64,000 bases of DNA from Yoonia sp. I 8.24 (GTDB taxonomy: Bacteria; Pseudomonadota; Alphaproteobacteria; Rhodobacterales; Rhodobacteraceae): positions 124,001-188,000 of the forward strand of contig NZ_JACXGQ010000003.1 in the NCBI RefSeq assembly GCF_022096995.1, read 5' to 3'. A program made the translations under genes and the position numbers. Below the pieces are notes generated by a model. It did not search any database, was not told the origin of the DNA, and saw only the letters and a program-made list of their open reading frames with translations. Positions 15,818 through 24,253 of the stretch are shown piece after piece (the first letter of the stretch is position 1; every line of letters begins with the position of its first letter).

Positions 15818-17080
15818 TTACTGGGTTTCGGCCAATGCCGCTTCCAGATCAGATGCCGCGCGTTCCATCGCGTCAGCGACCGAAAGCTCTCCAACAATCG
15901 CTTGGCTCAGACGCTCAACCGTGATGCCGAACATGGCGCGGTTGCCAGCATAGCCCTGATACGCGAATGCGATTGGGGAGACGTCAGGCAGAGCGCCCGC
16001 AAAACCGTTTAGCGCGGCTTGCGCTGCTGGGCTAGCGTCTTGGAATTCAACGCCAGCAGAGGCAACACCAAGGTGTGCAGGAAGGTTTTTGGTACGTGCG
16101 GCAGCTTCGGCGTAGTTTTCCTCGGCAGCAAGGAAATCGATGATTGCAGCAACGATTTCAGGATGCTCAGTTCCTTCAAAACCAACAATCCCTGCACCGC
16201 CCGGCATGCCGGAACATGCGCCAGCTGGACCACAAGGTGAGCCTACGACCTGCCAGTCAAAGAAATCGCCAACCTGTTCGTCCATGCGGCCAACCTGCCA
16301 AGAACCGGAATAGTAGAAAGCTACCTCGCCATTGATAAATTCCTGTGCGGCATCCGCATAGGTGGATCCACCTTGGCTGGCCCAGACGTCGCGCGCCATT
16401 GTGCCATCTTCGTTCCAGCCGACAAAGGCTTCTGCAAAGGCTTCGAAGCCATCAAAGGACCCTACGCCGTCTGCATCAAAGTAGGCTGCGCCATAGGAAA
16501 TCGCCGGACCCGCAACACGGTGACCGGAGCGATCCATCGCCATTGGGAAATCCGCGTCAGTCGCTTCAACAACGGCCTTGGATGCAGCCGCCCAGTCATC
16601 CCAAGTTGCGCCGGCACCCGGCATGTCCACGCCTGCTTGTTCAAACAGTGTCGCATTCACGAATGGGCCAGTGATGGTCAGCTGAGAGTGCATGCCGTAG
16701 ATGCCCTGACGGTCACCAACGCGGTACCAGTTCAGCGTTTCGCCAAACGAGTCTTCCCAATAGGTCGCATCAACATGTGGCGTCAGATCAAGATAATACT
16801 CGTTCAGACCACCCAGATCGGTGACCTTGGCAAGATCAGGGCCAGTGCCCGCTGCCAGCTGCACCGGCAGGTTTTCCAGAATCGCCTGATAAGGCACGAT
16901 GTCAACAATGACATCGACACCGTCATTTTCGGCCTCAAATCGGCTCAGCAGATCGTCGTAGACCTCGCATTCGTTGCCATCTGAATAGCACTGAAAGCGA
17001 ATTTCTTGGGCTGAAACGGCCGAGGCCGTCATACCTAGACCTGCCAGAATGGCGGTGGTTTTCAAAAGGGTCTTTTTCAC
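15818..17080 (-). CDS. extracellular sugar-binding protein of the ABC importer
   Basis: Family 1 periplasmic solute-binding protein, about 420 residues. The signal peptide is KKTLLKTTAILAGLGMTASA with cleavage at SAVSAQE. The mature start EIRFQCYSDGNECEVYDDLL is followed by VQLAAGTGPDLAKVTDLGG, typical of MalE/UgpB-like proteins. The GTG at 17080 is chosen because AGGAGG lies 9-10 nt upstream and the signal peptide begins there; the frame extends 50 codons further upstream without meaning. First gene of the operon (binding protein, two permeases, ATPase, uxuA), read divergently from the GntR regulator. The ligand is likely a glucuronate or a glucuronic-acid oligosaccharide, inferred from the catabolic neighbours. 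Confidence 0.93.
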   Translation of the reverse strand: MKKTLLKTTAILAGLGMTASAVSAQEIRFQCYSDGNECEVYDDLLSRFEAENDGVDVIVDIVPYQAILENLPVQLAAGTGPDLAKVTDLGGLNEYYLDLTPHVDATYWEDSFGETLNWYRVGDRQGIYGMHSQLTITGPFVNATLFEQAGVDMPGAGATWDDWAAASKAVVEATDADFPMAMDRSGHRVAGPAISYGAAYFDADGVGSFDGFEAFAEAFVGWNEDGTMARDVWASQGGSTYADAAQEFINGEVAFYYSGSWQVGRMDEQVGDFFDWQVVGSPCGPAGACSGMPGGAGIVGFEGTEHPEIVAAIIDFLAAEENYAEAAARTKNLPAHLGVASAGVEFQDASPAAQAALNGFAGALPDVSPIAFAYQGYAGNRAMFGITVERLSQAIVGELSVADAMERAASDLEAALAETQ

Positions 17081-17301
17081 TTGACTAACTCCTCCTAAGT
17101 TAAGCGATATCGTTCTTCGTTCAGGTATCATAACGGTGACCGCGTCGATAGAAACTTGCAATGATTTTAGGCTAGTTTCTGGATGCACCCGACGCAAAAA
17201 ACGTAAGCAGCCGACGCAGTTCCGCGTCAAGCTAGATTGCGATTTATGGTGCGCACCACCTATCTTCGCTAACGCCTCCCCCGCAGCTGTTCAGGAACTT
17301 T

Positions 17302-17347
17302 GCATGCCGGTATACTGGTTGTCAAGTTACCGGAATACCGGTATACA
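17302..17347. promoter_or_regulatory. divergent promoter with two GGTATAC operators
   Basis: For the plus strand, TTGTCA (17319-17324) and TATACA (17342-17347) are spaced 17 nt, a good sigma-70 promoter for the GntR gene and the isomerase genes behind it. On the minus strand TTGACA (17325-17320) overlaps it and could drive the transporter operon, though the matching -10 is weak. Two near-palindromes lie over these elements: CCGGTATACTGG (17307-17318) and ATACCGGTAT (17335-17344). Their GGTATAC core recalls the UxuR/ExuR-type FadR-subfamily operators of other bacteria, so the regulator encoded at 17394 is the likely binder and autorepressor. Confidence 0.68.
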
Positions 17348-17393
17348 ACACATCAGGCACGACCCGTGAACCCATAGAGTGAAAGAGTAATTC

Positions 17394-18122
17394 GTGAACC
17401 GACACTCGAACGGCATTGAATCAACAGGCGATGATGTCCCAGCGTTGGACTTGTCGCGACCGGTGAACGATCAAATCGCCGCAGCGCTCAAGGATGCTAT
17501 ATTCTCAATGCGGCTCACTCCGGGCCAAATGATCTCTGAAACGGAGATTGGTCAGGTTTTCGGGGCCAGTCGGACGCCCGTGCGCGAAGCCTTCGCGATG
17601 CTGCGAGAAGAGAACCTGATTATTACGCGGCCCAGCCGCGGCACGTTCGTAACGAAGCTTTCGGTGCACCAGATCACAAGTGCGCAGTTCTTGCGTGAGT
17701 CGATAGAAGTGGCTGTGGTTGAAAACCTATGCGAGGGCGGTCTTTCCAAGGCCGCACAAGCAGAGCTTTTTGACAATCTTGAAAAGCAACGCCGCGCTGT
17801 TGAAGAAGGTGACAAGGCGACGTTCCAAGTCCTCGATGACCAATTTCATCTCGCCCTCGCCAAGGCGACTGGGCTTGGCAGAATACAGCGTGCATTGGTC
17901 CGCGAAAAGACAGTGCTTGATCGGTTGAGAGTCTTTTCACTCGACAAAATAGACAACATGGCCAGCCTTTATAAAGAACATGATCAAATCCTAAGAGCGG
18001 TGCAGGCGCGGCACGCAGAAGACGCCACGCGACAGTTGCGCGAACACCTTCGATTGGTACTGGGTACGCTGTCAGACACCGTGTCAGCGAACAGCGCGTT
18101 CTTTGATCTCGAAGAAACTTGA
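17394..18122 (+). CDS. GntR-family (FadR/FCD) transcriptional regulator
   Basis: A 242-residue regulator. The N-terminal winged helix contains ALKDAIFSMRLTPGQMISET and GASRTPVREAFAMLREENLI, and the C-terminal all-helical FCD ligand-binding domain has metal-site residues in the D-x3-H pattern (LDDQFHLAL) and later histidines. The family commonly senses uronates or their derivatives; placement between the importer operon and uxaC/uxuB argues that it represses both. It probably acts through the two GGTATAC palindromes 50-90 nt upstream. The start codon is GTG with GAAAGAG upstream. The gene ends 9 nt before uxaC. Confidence 0.9.
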   Translation: MNRHSNGIESTGDDVPALDLSRPVNDQIAAALKDAIFSMRLTPGQMISETEIGQVFGASRTPVREAFAMLREENLIITRPSRGTFVTKLSVHQITSAQFLRESIEVAVVENLCEGGLSKAAQAELFDNLEKQRRAVEEGDKATFQVLDDQFHLALAKATGLGRIQRALVREKTVLDRLRVFSLDKIDNMASLYKEHDQILRAVQARHAEDATRQLREHLRLVLGTLSDTVSANSAFFDLEET

Positions 18123-18131
18123 AAGAGCACC

Positions 18132-19517
18132 ATGATCGGTACCCGTACTTCTGAGCTACCACCTGTAGCGATGTCCATTTACGAGGGCATACGCGATCTC
18201 CCAATCGTTTCGCCCCACGGGCATTGCGACCCTGCCTGGTGGGCCGATGACGCCAGGTTTCCCGATCCAGCGGCTCTTTTGATACAGCCCGATCACTACG
18301 TCTTCCGGATGCTGTATTCGCAAGGCGTTTCGCTTGGTGATCTTGGCATCGGACCCGACGGTCGTGGTCGTGACTCGCGTGATGTATTTGGCCTGTTCAT
18401 GCAACACTGGGATCTGTTCCTCGGAACCCCCAGCCGGCAGTGGCTAGAATATACGTTTCATCATACCTTGGAGATTGAAGCCCCTCTTAGCCCCGAAACC
18501 GCAGACGCAATCTACGACCAGATCGAGGCAAAGCTGGTTAGCCCCGATTTCCGCCCACGCGCGCTGTTTGATCGGTTCGACATTTCGCTGCTGGCGACGA
18601 CCGATCCGGCGACATCGGCTCTTTCCGAACACGCGGCAATTGCGGCGTCTGGTTGGTCGGGGCGGATCGTGCCGACATTCCGTCCTGACGACCTGCTCAA
18701 TCCTCAGCGATCGGGTTACAGCGTAGCGCTTTTTGAATTGGCCGAGATGACGGGGCGTGACACGGGCAATTATCAAGAATTTCTTGCCGCACTGCGTGAC
18801 CGCCGTGCGGCATTTCGTAATGCGGGCGCGACGGCGACGGACCACGACGTGCCCGAGCTAGTTACCTGCTGGCTCGACCGCGACCAGATCGCCGCGCTGC
18901 ATCAGGGCGCCGTTGCGGGCACATTGAGCCAAGACGAAGCGCGTGCCTATTATGGCCACATGCTGGTCGAGATGGCGCAAATGTCAGCGGATGATGGCCT
19001 TGTCATGCAAATCCACGCGGGTAGTCGCCGTAATACGAACCAAGCGCTGTTTGACGCAGTCGGCCCAGATATGGGTGCCGATATCCCGGGCGCAATCAAC
19101 TGGGTCGGCGGCATGGCCGCCTTGCTAAACCGGGTTGGCAATGATCCGCGTTTCCGCGTGCTCGTGTTCACTCTGGATGAAAGCACATATGCACGCGAAC
19201 TCGCACCGATGGCCGGACATTGGCCATGCCTGCGGATCGGGCCGCCGTGGTGGTTCCACGATAGCTTGAACGGCATCCGGCGCTATTTCGACAACGTGGT
19301 CGAAACGGCGGGGTACTATAACCTTGCAGGATTCAACGATGACACGCGCGCCTTCCTGTCGATCCCCGCGCGCCATGATTTATGGCGGCGCGGTGTCGCG
19401 TTGCACCTTGCCGATCAGATTGAGCGTGGTTTCTTCAACCAGAGCGAAGCAACAGGTCTTGGCCAATGGCTGGCCCATGACGCTGCGGTGGACTCTTACA
19501 GATTGGAAAGCAATTAG
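18132..19517 (+). CDS. uxaC: glucuronate (uronate) isomerase
   Basis: A 461-residue uronate isomerase of the amidohydrolase superfamily, interconverting D-glucuronate and D-fructuronate. The metal-binding motif SPHGHCDPAWWADD lies near residue 30. Further conserved parts are DRFDISLLATTDPATSAL, VMQIHAGSRRNTN and RIGPPWWFHDSLNGIRRY. GAAAGAG precedes the ATG, 9 nt after the regulator stop, so the regulator, isomerase and reductase form one operon. First intracellular step for glucuronate brought in by the divergently encoded ABC importer. Confidence 0.95.
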   Translation: MIGTRTSELPPVAMSIYEGIRDLPIVSPHGHCDPAWWADDARFPDPAALLIQPDHYVFRMLYSQGVSLGDLGIGPDGRGRDSRDVFGLFMQHWDLFLGTPSRQWLEYTFHHTLEIEAPLSPETADAIYDQIEAKLVSPDFRPRALFDRFDISLLATTDPATSALSEHAAIAASGWSGRIVPTFRPDDLLNPQRSGYSVALFELAEMTGRDTGNYQEFLAALRDRRAAFRNAGATATDHDVPELVTCWLDRDQIAALHQGAVAGTLSQDEARAYYGHMLVEMAQMSADDGLVMQIHAGSRRNTNQALFDAVGPDMGADIPGAINWVGGMAALLNRVGNDPRFRVLVFTLDESTYARELAPMAGHWPCLRIGPPWWFHDSLNGIRRYFDNVVETAGYYNLAGFNDDTRAFLSIPARHDLWRRGVALHLADQIERGFFNQSEATGLGQWLAHDAAVDSYRLESN

Positions 19518-19520
19518 ATC

Positions 19521-20813
19521 ATGCCACGTATGGTTCACCTCGGGGTTGGCAATTTTCATAGGGCCCATCAGGCTTGGTATACGTCACAGGCCGAAGGCGA
19601 CTGGCGGATCACGGGTATCGTCATGCGCAATGAGGCGCTGTTTGATGCGCTGCGAGACGGGTGCGAATATAGCCTTGGCATCCGCGGGATTGACGGGCTG
19701 CGCGTCGAACAGATTGCGGTCCACGACAAGGTCCTTCTGGCAAGCCACGACAGTGCGGCGGTGGTGAATACCTTTGCTGATCCAGACGTCCAAGTCGTGA
19801 CCCTCACGATCACCGAAAAAGGGTATTGTCTTGATCCCGCGACAGGGCGGTTGGATATGACGCATCCCGCTATCGCCGCCGACCTTGCGGGGGCGCCGAG
19901 TGGCGCCATTGGCTTGCTAGCACACGGTCTTGCGCGGCGTATGGATGCTGGTCTTAGTCCGGTGACCGTGTTGAGTTGCGACAACCTGTCTGGCAACGGC
20001 CGAAAGCTCGCCGCAGCGGTTAACGATTTCGCTAGGAGCGCAAACATCGTCATCGATTCTGGCAATCGGTTTCCCGACACCATGGTCGATCGGATCACCC
20101 CTGCAACAACCGAGACCCTAAGTGACGAGATCGCCGCCACCGCCGGTCAAACTGCGGTGGCGTCAGTGATGACAGAGGCCTTCACGGAATGGGTCATCGA
20201 GGACGATTTCGCCGGGGTGCGACCGGATTGGGAGAGCGTAGGCGCCGAACTGGTGCCCGATGTTGCACCGTTTGAAAAGCGCAAACTCAGGTTACTCAAT
20301 GCTGCGCATTCGTGGCTGGCCTATGCTGGTCTGCTCGCCGGGCATCGATATGTGCATGAAGCCATGGGTGATCCGATTCTGTTCGCTGGTGTGGAACGGC
20401 TTTGGGATGAGGCAGAGGTGACCCTGTCGCCAGCCGTTGCAGACACAGTACCAGCCTACCGCGCTGCCTTGATGGATCGTTTTGCCGTGGCCGAAATGCG
20501 CCATGAACTGATCCAGATCGCGGCGGACGGCAGTCTGAAGCTGCGCGAACGTATCGTGCCATTGATGGTAAATGGGGGCGATGGTTCCCAGGCATTGCAC
20601 GCAATTGCGGCCTGGATCGCCTTCGCACTGCGGGCACATCGCGGTGACATGGCCATTAATGATCCTAACGCCAAACAGATTACCAAGCTGTTTGATGAGG
20701 CAAAGGACCTCCGCGATGCCGCAGCCCAAATGGCCGATCTGATTGGCGTGCCCGATGTTTCGCCCGAGGGGCTGGATATGCTCGCTACGACTGTAGCATC
20801 GTTAGTCGATTAG
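19521..20813 (+). CDS. uxuB: fructuronate reductase (mannitol dehydrogenase family)
   Basis: A 430-residue long-chain polyol dehydrogenase reducing D-fructuronate to D-mannonate with NADH, the substrate of UxuA. The Rossmann start is MVHLGVGNFHRAHQAWY. The family signature and catalytic residues are in RKLRLLNAAHSWLAYAGLLA (Lys, Asn and His of the K-x-x-L-L-N-x-x-H pattern). It starts 3 nt after uxaC. At its 3' end it overlaps the convergent esterase gene by 12 nt. Mannitol or tagaturonate dehydrogenases share the fold, but the operon partners favour fructuronate. Confidence 0.9.
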   Translation: MPRMVHLGVGNFHRAHQAWYTSQAEGDWRITGIVMRNEALFDALRDGCEYSLGIRGIDGLRVEQIAVHDKVLLASHDSAAVVNTFADPDVQVVTLTITEKGYCLDPATGRLDMTHPAIAADLAGAPSGAIGLLAHGLARRMDAGLSPVTVLSCDNLSGNGRKLAAAVNDFARSANIVIDSGNRFPDTMVDRITPATTETLSDEIAATAGQTAVASVMTEAFTEWVIEDDFAGVRPDWESVGAELVPDVAPFEKRKLRLLNAAHSWLAYAGLLAGHRYVHEAMGDPILFAGVERLWDEAEVTLSPAVADTVPAYRAALMDRFAVAEMRHELIQIAADGSLKLRERIVPLMVNGGDGSQALHAIAAWIAFALRAHRGDMAINDPNAKQITKLFDEAKDLRDAAAQMADLIGVPDVSPEGLDMLATTVASLVD

Positions 20814-21719
20814 CGCGCCCATGAGAAACTCCAACACGGCCGCCCGCATCTCTGTCGTCACTACATGGCCCGACGTGGGCTCAACATGAAACTGCAGCTG
20901 CTCGACAGTACTCACAGTTTGATAGGCCCGTTCAAGGTCGACGCGGGCAAGGTCAAAGGCTGCCTTGGGTGTCGACCAATCTTGAAGGCCGACACAAATC
21001 TGCAAGGCCCGAGGAGCGGCCAGCCCAGCGATCTGTCCGCTGCGGGCCAGTGGCAAAAGCCCAGGCACTGTCATGTAGATGCCGTGCCTGTCATGTTCTC
21101 CGGTCGCAACCAAGCTGGCGAGGTCCGCGAAAGAACACGACGCCGAGGTCGCGCGGATACGAGTGTCCAGTGCTGCAAGCCACCACGCCAGCGTGCTGCC
21201 CATAGAAAAACCGAGCGCCCCAATTCGATCAGCGGCAACAGCAGGATGGGCCCCAAGGAAGTCGACCGCAGTCATCAGTTCGGCAAGCATTTGCCCAAAC
21301 AACGTCTGACCCTGCCACAAATGCGCCTTTGCCCGCGCGGCTTCGGTCGGGTGCTGGCGCGCACCGAATGCAGGCAAATCAAAGCTGAGTGCAGCAATTC
21401 CCGCGCGCACCAAATCAGGCGCATAGGGGCCCTGCAGCGCGGGTCGTCCGGCCGTCAGTTCAACGCCACCGATCTGATAATTGTTTCCATGGGCGTGGAC
21501 GTAAACCAGCGCGGGCACCGGCCTATGGCCCGTTTGGGGGCGCAGGAAGTAGGCCGGGATGTCTTCGCCGGTTCCATTCCCGGCTCGAAAGATCAGATGT
21601 TCGATCTGCCAGCCAAGATAATCTTCAACTTCCACGATACGCGGTGCCGCGAAACCCATGTTTCGAGAGTCCAGTCCAAGCCGTTGGATAAGGTGATTGC
21701 GCAAAGTGCTGTTTGGCAT
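20802..21719 (-). CDS. alpha/beta hydrolase, dienelactone-hydrolase/esterase type
   Basis: A roughly 305-residue serine hydrolase: oxyanion region ALVYVHAHGNNYQIGG, nucleophile elbow GALGFSMGSTLAWWLAALD, late acid on the LQICVGLQDWSTP strand and His in PTSGHVVT. It is similar to the acetyl-xylan esterase/dienelactone hydrolase group. No signal peptide, so it is cytoplasmic. It probably removes acyl groups or methyl esters from imported uronate oligosaccharides; this is inferred from its place between uxuB and a GH31 gene. The start is ATG 21719 (MPNSTLR) or the GTG four codons upstream at 21731, which has GGGGGG 6 nt before it. Confidence 0.75.
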   Translation of the reverse strand: MPNSTLRNHLIQRLGLDSRNMGFAAPRIVEVEDYLGWQIEHLIFRAGNGTGEDIPAYFLRPQTGHRPVPALVYVHAHGNNYQIGGVELTAGRPALQGPYAPDLVRAGIAALSFDLPAFGARQHPTEAARAKAHLWQGQTLFGQMLAELMTAVDFLGAHPAVAADRIGALGFSMGSTLAWWLAALDTRIRATSASCSFADLASLVATGEHDRHGIYMTVPGLLPLARSGQIAGLAAPRALQICVGLQDWSTPKAAFDLARVDLERAYQTVSTVEQLQFHVEPTSGHVVTTEMRAAVLEFLMGALID

Positions 21720-21844
21720 GTCACTTCGCACGATAGGCCCCCCTTAGATGTGCCGCCAGTGTTGTTTTTTCTCACGGTTTCATTTTCACAGCCACTCACC
21801 GATACTCTCCAAAAAGGCACTGAGACCTTGAAAGGATACCTTGT

Positions 21845-24214
21845 ATGAAGACCCTGAAGTCTTGGACACTGGACCGCCAAATGGAAAACGGCGTAGAACT
21901 GTTGATCGAAGACCGCCACATATTGCGAGTCGTTGCACTTGAAGATCGGCTGTTTCGCGTGTCTCTCAAAAAGGACGGTGCGTGGCGATTGCCGCGAACG
22001 TGGAGCATTGCTCCAGCGACCGACGTTCCTTGGGAGGGACGTAACCGGGATGAGATGTCGGGTTTTGAAAGCCCTGAGGTGACAATTGAAAATGACGATG
22101 TGCTGAGTCTGACAACAGGCACGCTCAGGCTCACAATCTCGCACCCGCTGCACCTGTCATGGGCCGCCAATGTCGATGGGGCTTGGCAAGCTTTTGTAGA
22201 AGAACGTCCGACAGGGGGCATGCTTCTTGGTCTGCGGGACCATCAACACAGCCATTTCTTACGTCGCTACGCCGATGAACCCGTTCACGGTCTTGGCGAA
22301 AAAACCGGGGCGTTAGATCGAAGCGGGCGACATTTTGAGATGCGCAACCTTGATGCCATGGGATACGACTCGGAAACCACCGATCCGCTTTATAAACACA
22401 TCCCGTTCTCGATGACGAAGACTGCAACTACTGGTGTCTGGTCGATCTTCTACGACAATCTTGCAAGCTGCCGGTTCGACCTTGGTCAAGAACTTGATAA
22501 TTACCATTTACCCTACCGCGCCTATCGCGCCGAAGATGGCGACCTTGATTACTACCTGCGATGGGCGCCCGAAATGCTTGACCTCGTAAAATCCCAGGTG
22601 CGCCTCACGGGGGGAACCTGCTTTCCGCCGCGCTGGTCGCTTGGCTATTCCGGCTCAACGATGTCGTACACGGATGCAGACGATGCGCAGGTGCAACTTG
22701 AAGGCTTCGTCGACAAGGTCATGGAACACGACATCCCCTGCGACAGCTTTCAGATGTCGTCGGGCTATACATCAATCGGGACCAAGCGCTACGTGTTCAA
22801 CTGGAACCAAGAAAAAGTGCCTGAGGTCGAAGGTCTGGTCAAGAAATATAGCGAAGCCAACGTGCACTTGATTGCAAACATCAAGCCATGCCTATTGCAC
22901 GACCACCCACGGTACCAGGAGGTTACGGCGGCTGGTCTGTTTATCAAAGACAGCGAAACTGACGAACCAGAGCAGTCGATCTTTTGGGATGATACGGGGT
23001 CACACCTCGATTTCACCAACCCCGACGCAATTGACTGGTGGAAGGATGGCGTGACGACGCAGTTGCTTGAGAAGGGCATCGAATCCACTTGGAACGACAA
23101 CAACGAATACGAAATTTGGGACCGTCACGCTCAGTGCACCGGCTTCGGTGATCCTATTGACATCGCATTGATCCGACCCCTGCAATCGGTGTTGATGACC
23201 CGCGCGTCCGAGGAAGCACAACGCGCTCATGCGCCAAATAAGCGACCTTATCTTATCTGTCGCTCTGGTGCGCCCGGCATTCAGCGATATGCGCAAACGT
23301 GGTCGGGCGACAATCGCACCGAATGGAAGACGCTGCGCTATAATATCCGTACCGGCCTTGGGATGAGCCTGTCTGGCTTGTTCAATGTCGGGCATGATGT
23401 GGGCGGCTTTTCTGGTCCAAAGCCCGACCCGGAATTATTCGTGCGCTGGGTCCAAAACGGCATCTTCCATCCACGCTTTACGATCCACTCGTGGAACGAC
23501 GATCAAAGCGCGAACGAAGCATGGATGTACCCTGAGGTGACCGGTCACATCCGCGATGCCATCAACCTGCGTTATCGACTGTTGCCTTATCTCTACACGT
23601 TGCTGCGGCAGGCTGTGCAAGACGACGAACCTATGTTGCGTCCGGTGTTTCTTGACCACCCGAACGATCCGGCGGCTTGGGAGGAGACTGATGATTTCAT
23701 GTTGGGGCGCGATCTTTTGGTGGCAAATGTCGTCGAACAGGGGGCTAAGACACGCCGTGTTCGTCTGCCAATCAACACGACGGGTTGGTGGGATTTTCAC
23801 AGTGGCCAGTGGCATGCTCCAGGCGAGGTGGTCGAGAAAGACGTCGACCTCGCATCGATGCCGCTATTTGTCCGAGCAGGCACAGTTCTCCCGCTGTCCG
23901 CTGGGGCAGACCGGGCGAATCCCGCCGCCGAAACGGTCCGGGTCTTAGCGCTGTTCCCTGCACCTGAAAACGAGATCGGAAGAGGCGCTCTCTTCGAAGA
24001 CGACGGTGTAAGTGTTGATGCACCTTACTCGTTCCTGAATTTCTCGTTGGCTGGCAGCAGCGACACTCTTGACCTTGATTGGCAACAAGGGGGAACGACG
24101 GCACCGATTCTGGACAGGGCGATTGTCACCTTGCCAAAGGGCGAAAGCCGCTCTCTAACAGTGCGAGGGATGCCCGTTGCACCGGGCAAGGAGTTTATCT
24201 CTAGTTTGGTTTAA
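21845..24214 (+). CDS. GH31 alpha-glycosidase (alpha-glucosidase / alpha-xylosidase)
   Basis: A 789-residue family 31 glycoside hydrolase. N-terminal beta-sandwich, then the (beta/alpha)8 barrel with the nucleophile in STWNDNNEYEIWD (equivalent to W-x-D-M-N-E) and the acid/base region TWSGDNRTEWKTLRYNIRTG. Then FNVGHDVGGFSG and C-terminal beta domains. No signal peptide is seen, so it acts in the cytoplasm on imported oligosaccharides. Its substrate is not determined by sequence; the glucuronate context suggests an alpha-linked disaccharide or a xylo-/gluco-oligosaccharide decorated with glucuronate. GAAAGGAT precedes the ATG. It is divergent from the esterase gene. Confidence 0.9.
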   Translation: MKTLKSWTLDRQMENGVELLIEDRHILRVVALEDRLFRVSLKKDGAWRLPRTWSIAPATDVPWEGRNRDEMSGFESPEVTIENDDVLSLTTGTLRLTISHPLHLSWAANVDGAWQAFVEERPTGGMLLGLRDHQHSHFLRRYADEPVHGLGEKTGALDRSGRHFEMRNLDAMGYDSETTDPLYKHIPFSMTKTATTGVWSIFYDNLASCRFDLGQELDNYHLPYRAYRAEDGDLDYYLRWAPEMLDLVKSQVRLTGGTCFPPRWSLGYSGSTMSYTDADDAQVQLEGFVDKVMEHDIPCDSFQMSSGYTSIGTKRYVFNWNQEKVPEVEGLVKKYSEANVHLIANIKPCLLHDHPRYQEVTAAGLFIKDSETDEPEQSIFWDDTGSHLDFTNPDAIDWWKDGVTTQLLEKGIESTWNDNNEYEIWDRHAQCTGFGDPIDIALIRPLQSVLMTRASEEAQRAHAPNKRPYLICRSGAPGIQRYAQTWSGDNRTEWKTLRYNIRTGLGMSLSGLFNVGHDVGGFSGPKPDPELFVRWVQNGIFHPRFTIHSWNDDQSANEAWMYPEVTGHIRDAINLRYRLLPYLYTLLRQAVQDDEPMLRPVFLDHPNDPAAWEETDDFMLGRDLLVANVVEQGAKTRRVRLPINTTGWWDFHSGQWHAPGEVVEKDVDLASMPLFVRAGTVLPLSAGADRANPAAETVRVLALFPAPENEIGRGALFEDDGVSVDAPYSFLNFSLAGSSDTLDLDWQQGGTTAPILDRAIVTLPKGESRSLTVRGMPVAPGKEFISSLV

Positions 24215-24253
24215 GCTGATTTCGACGAACGCACTGCAACTCATAAACGTCAG

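Noticed and set aside
20865..21848. 327-codon plus-strand frame
   Set aside because: Antisense to the esterase gene, whose GFSMGS elbow and family segments are unmistakable. The plus-strand translation is Arg/Pro/Gln-rich with no family resemblance.
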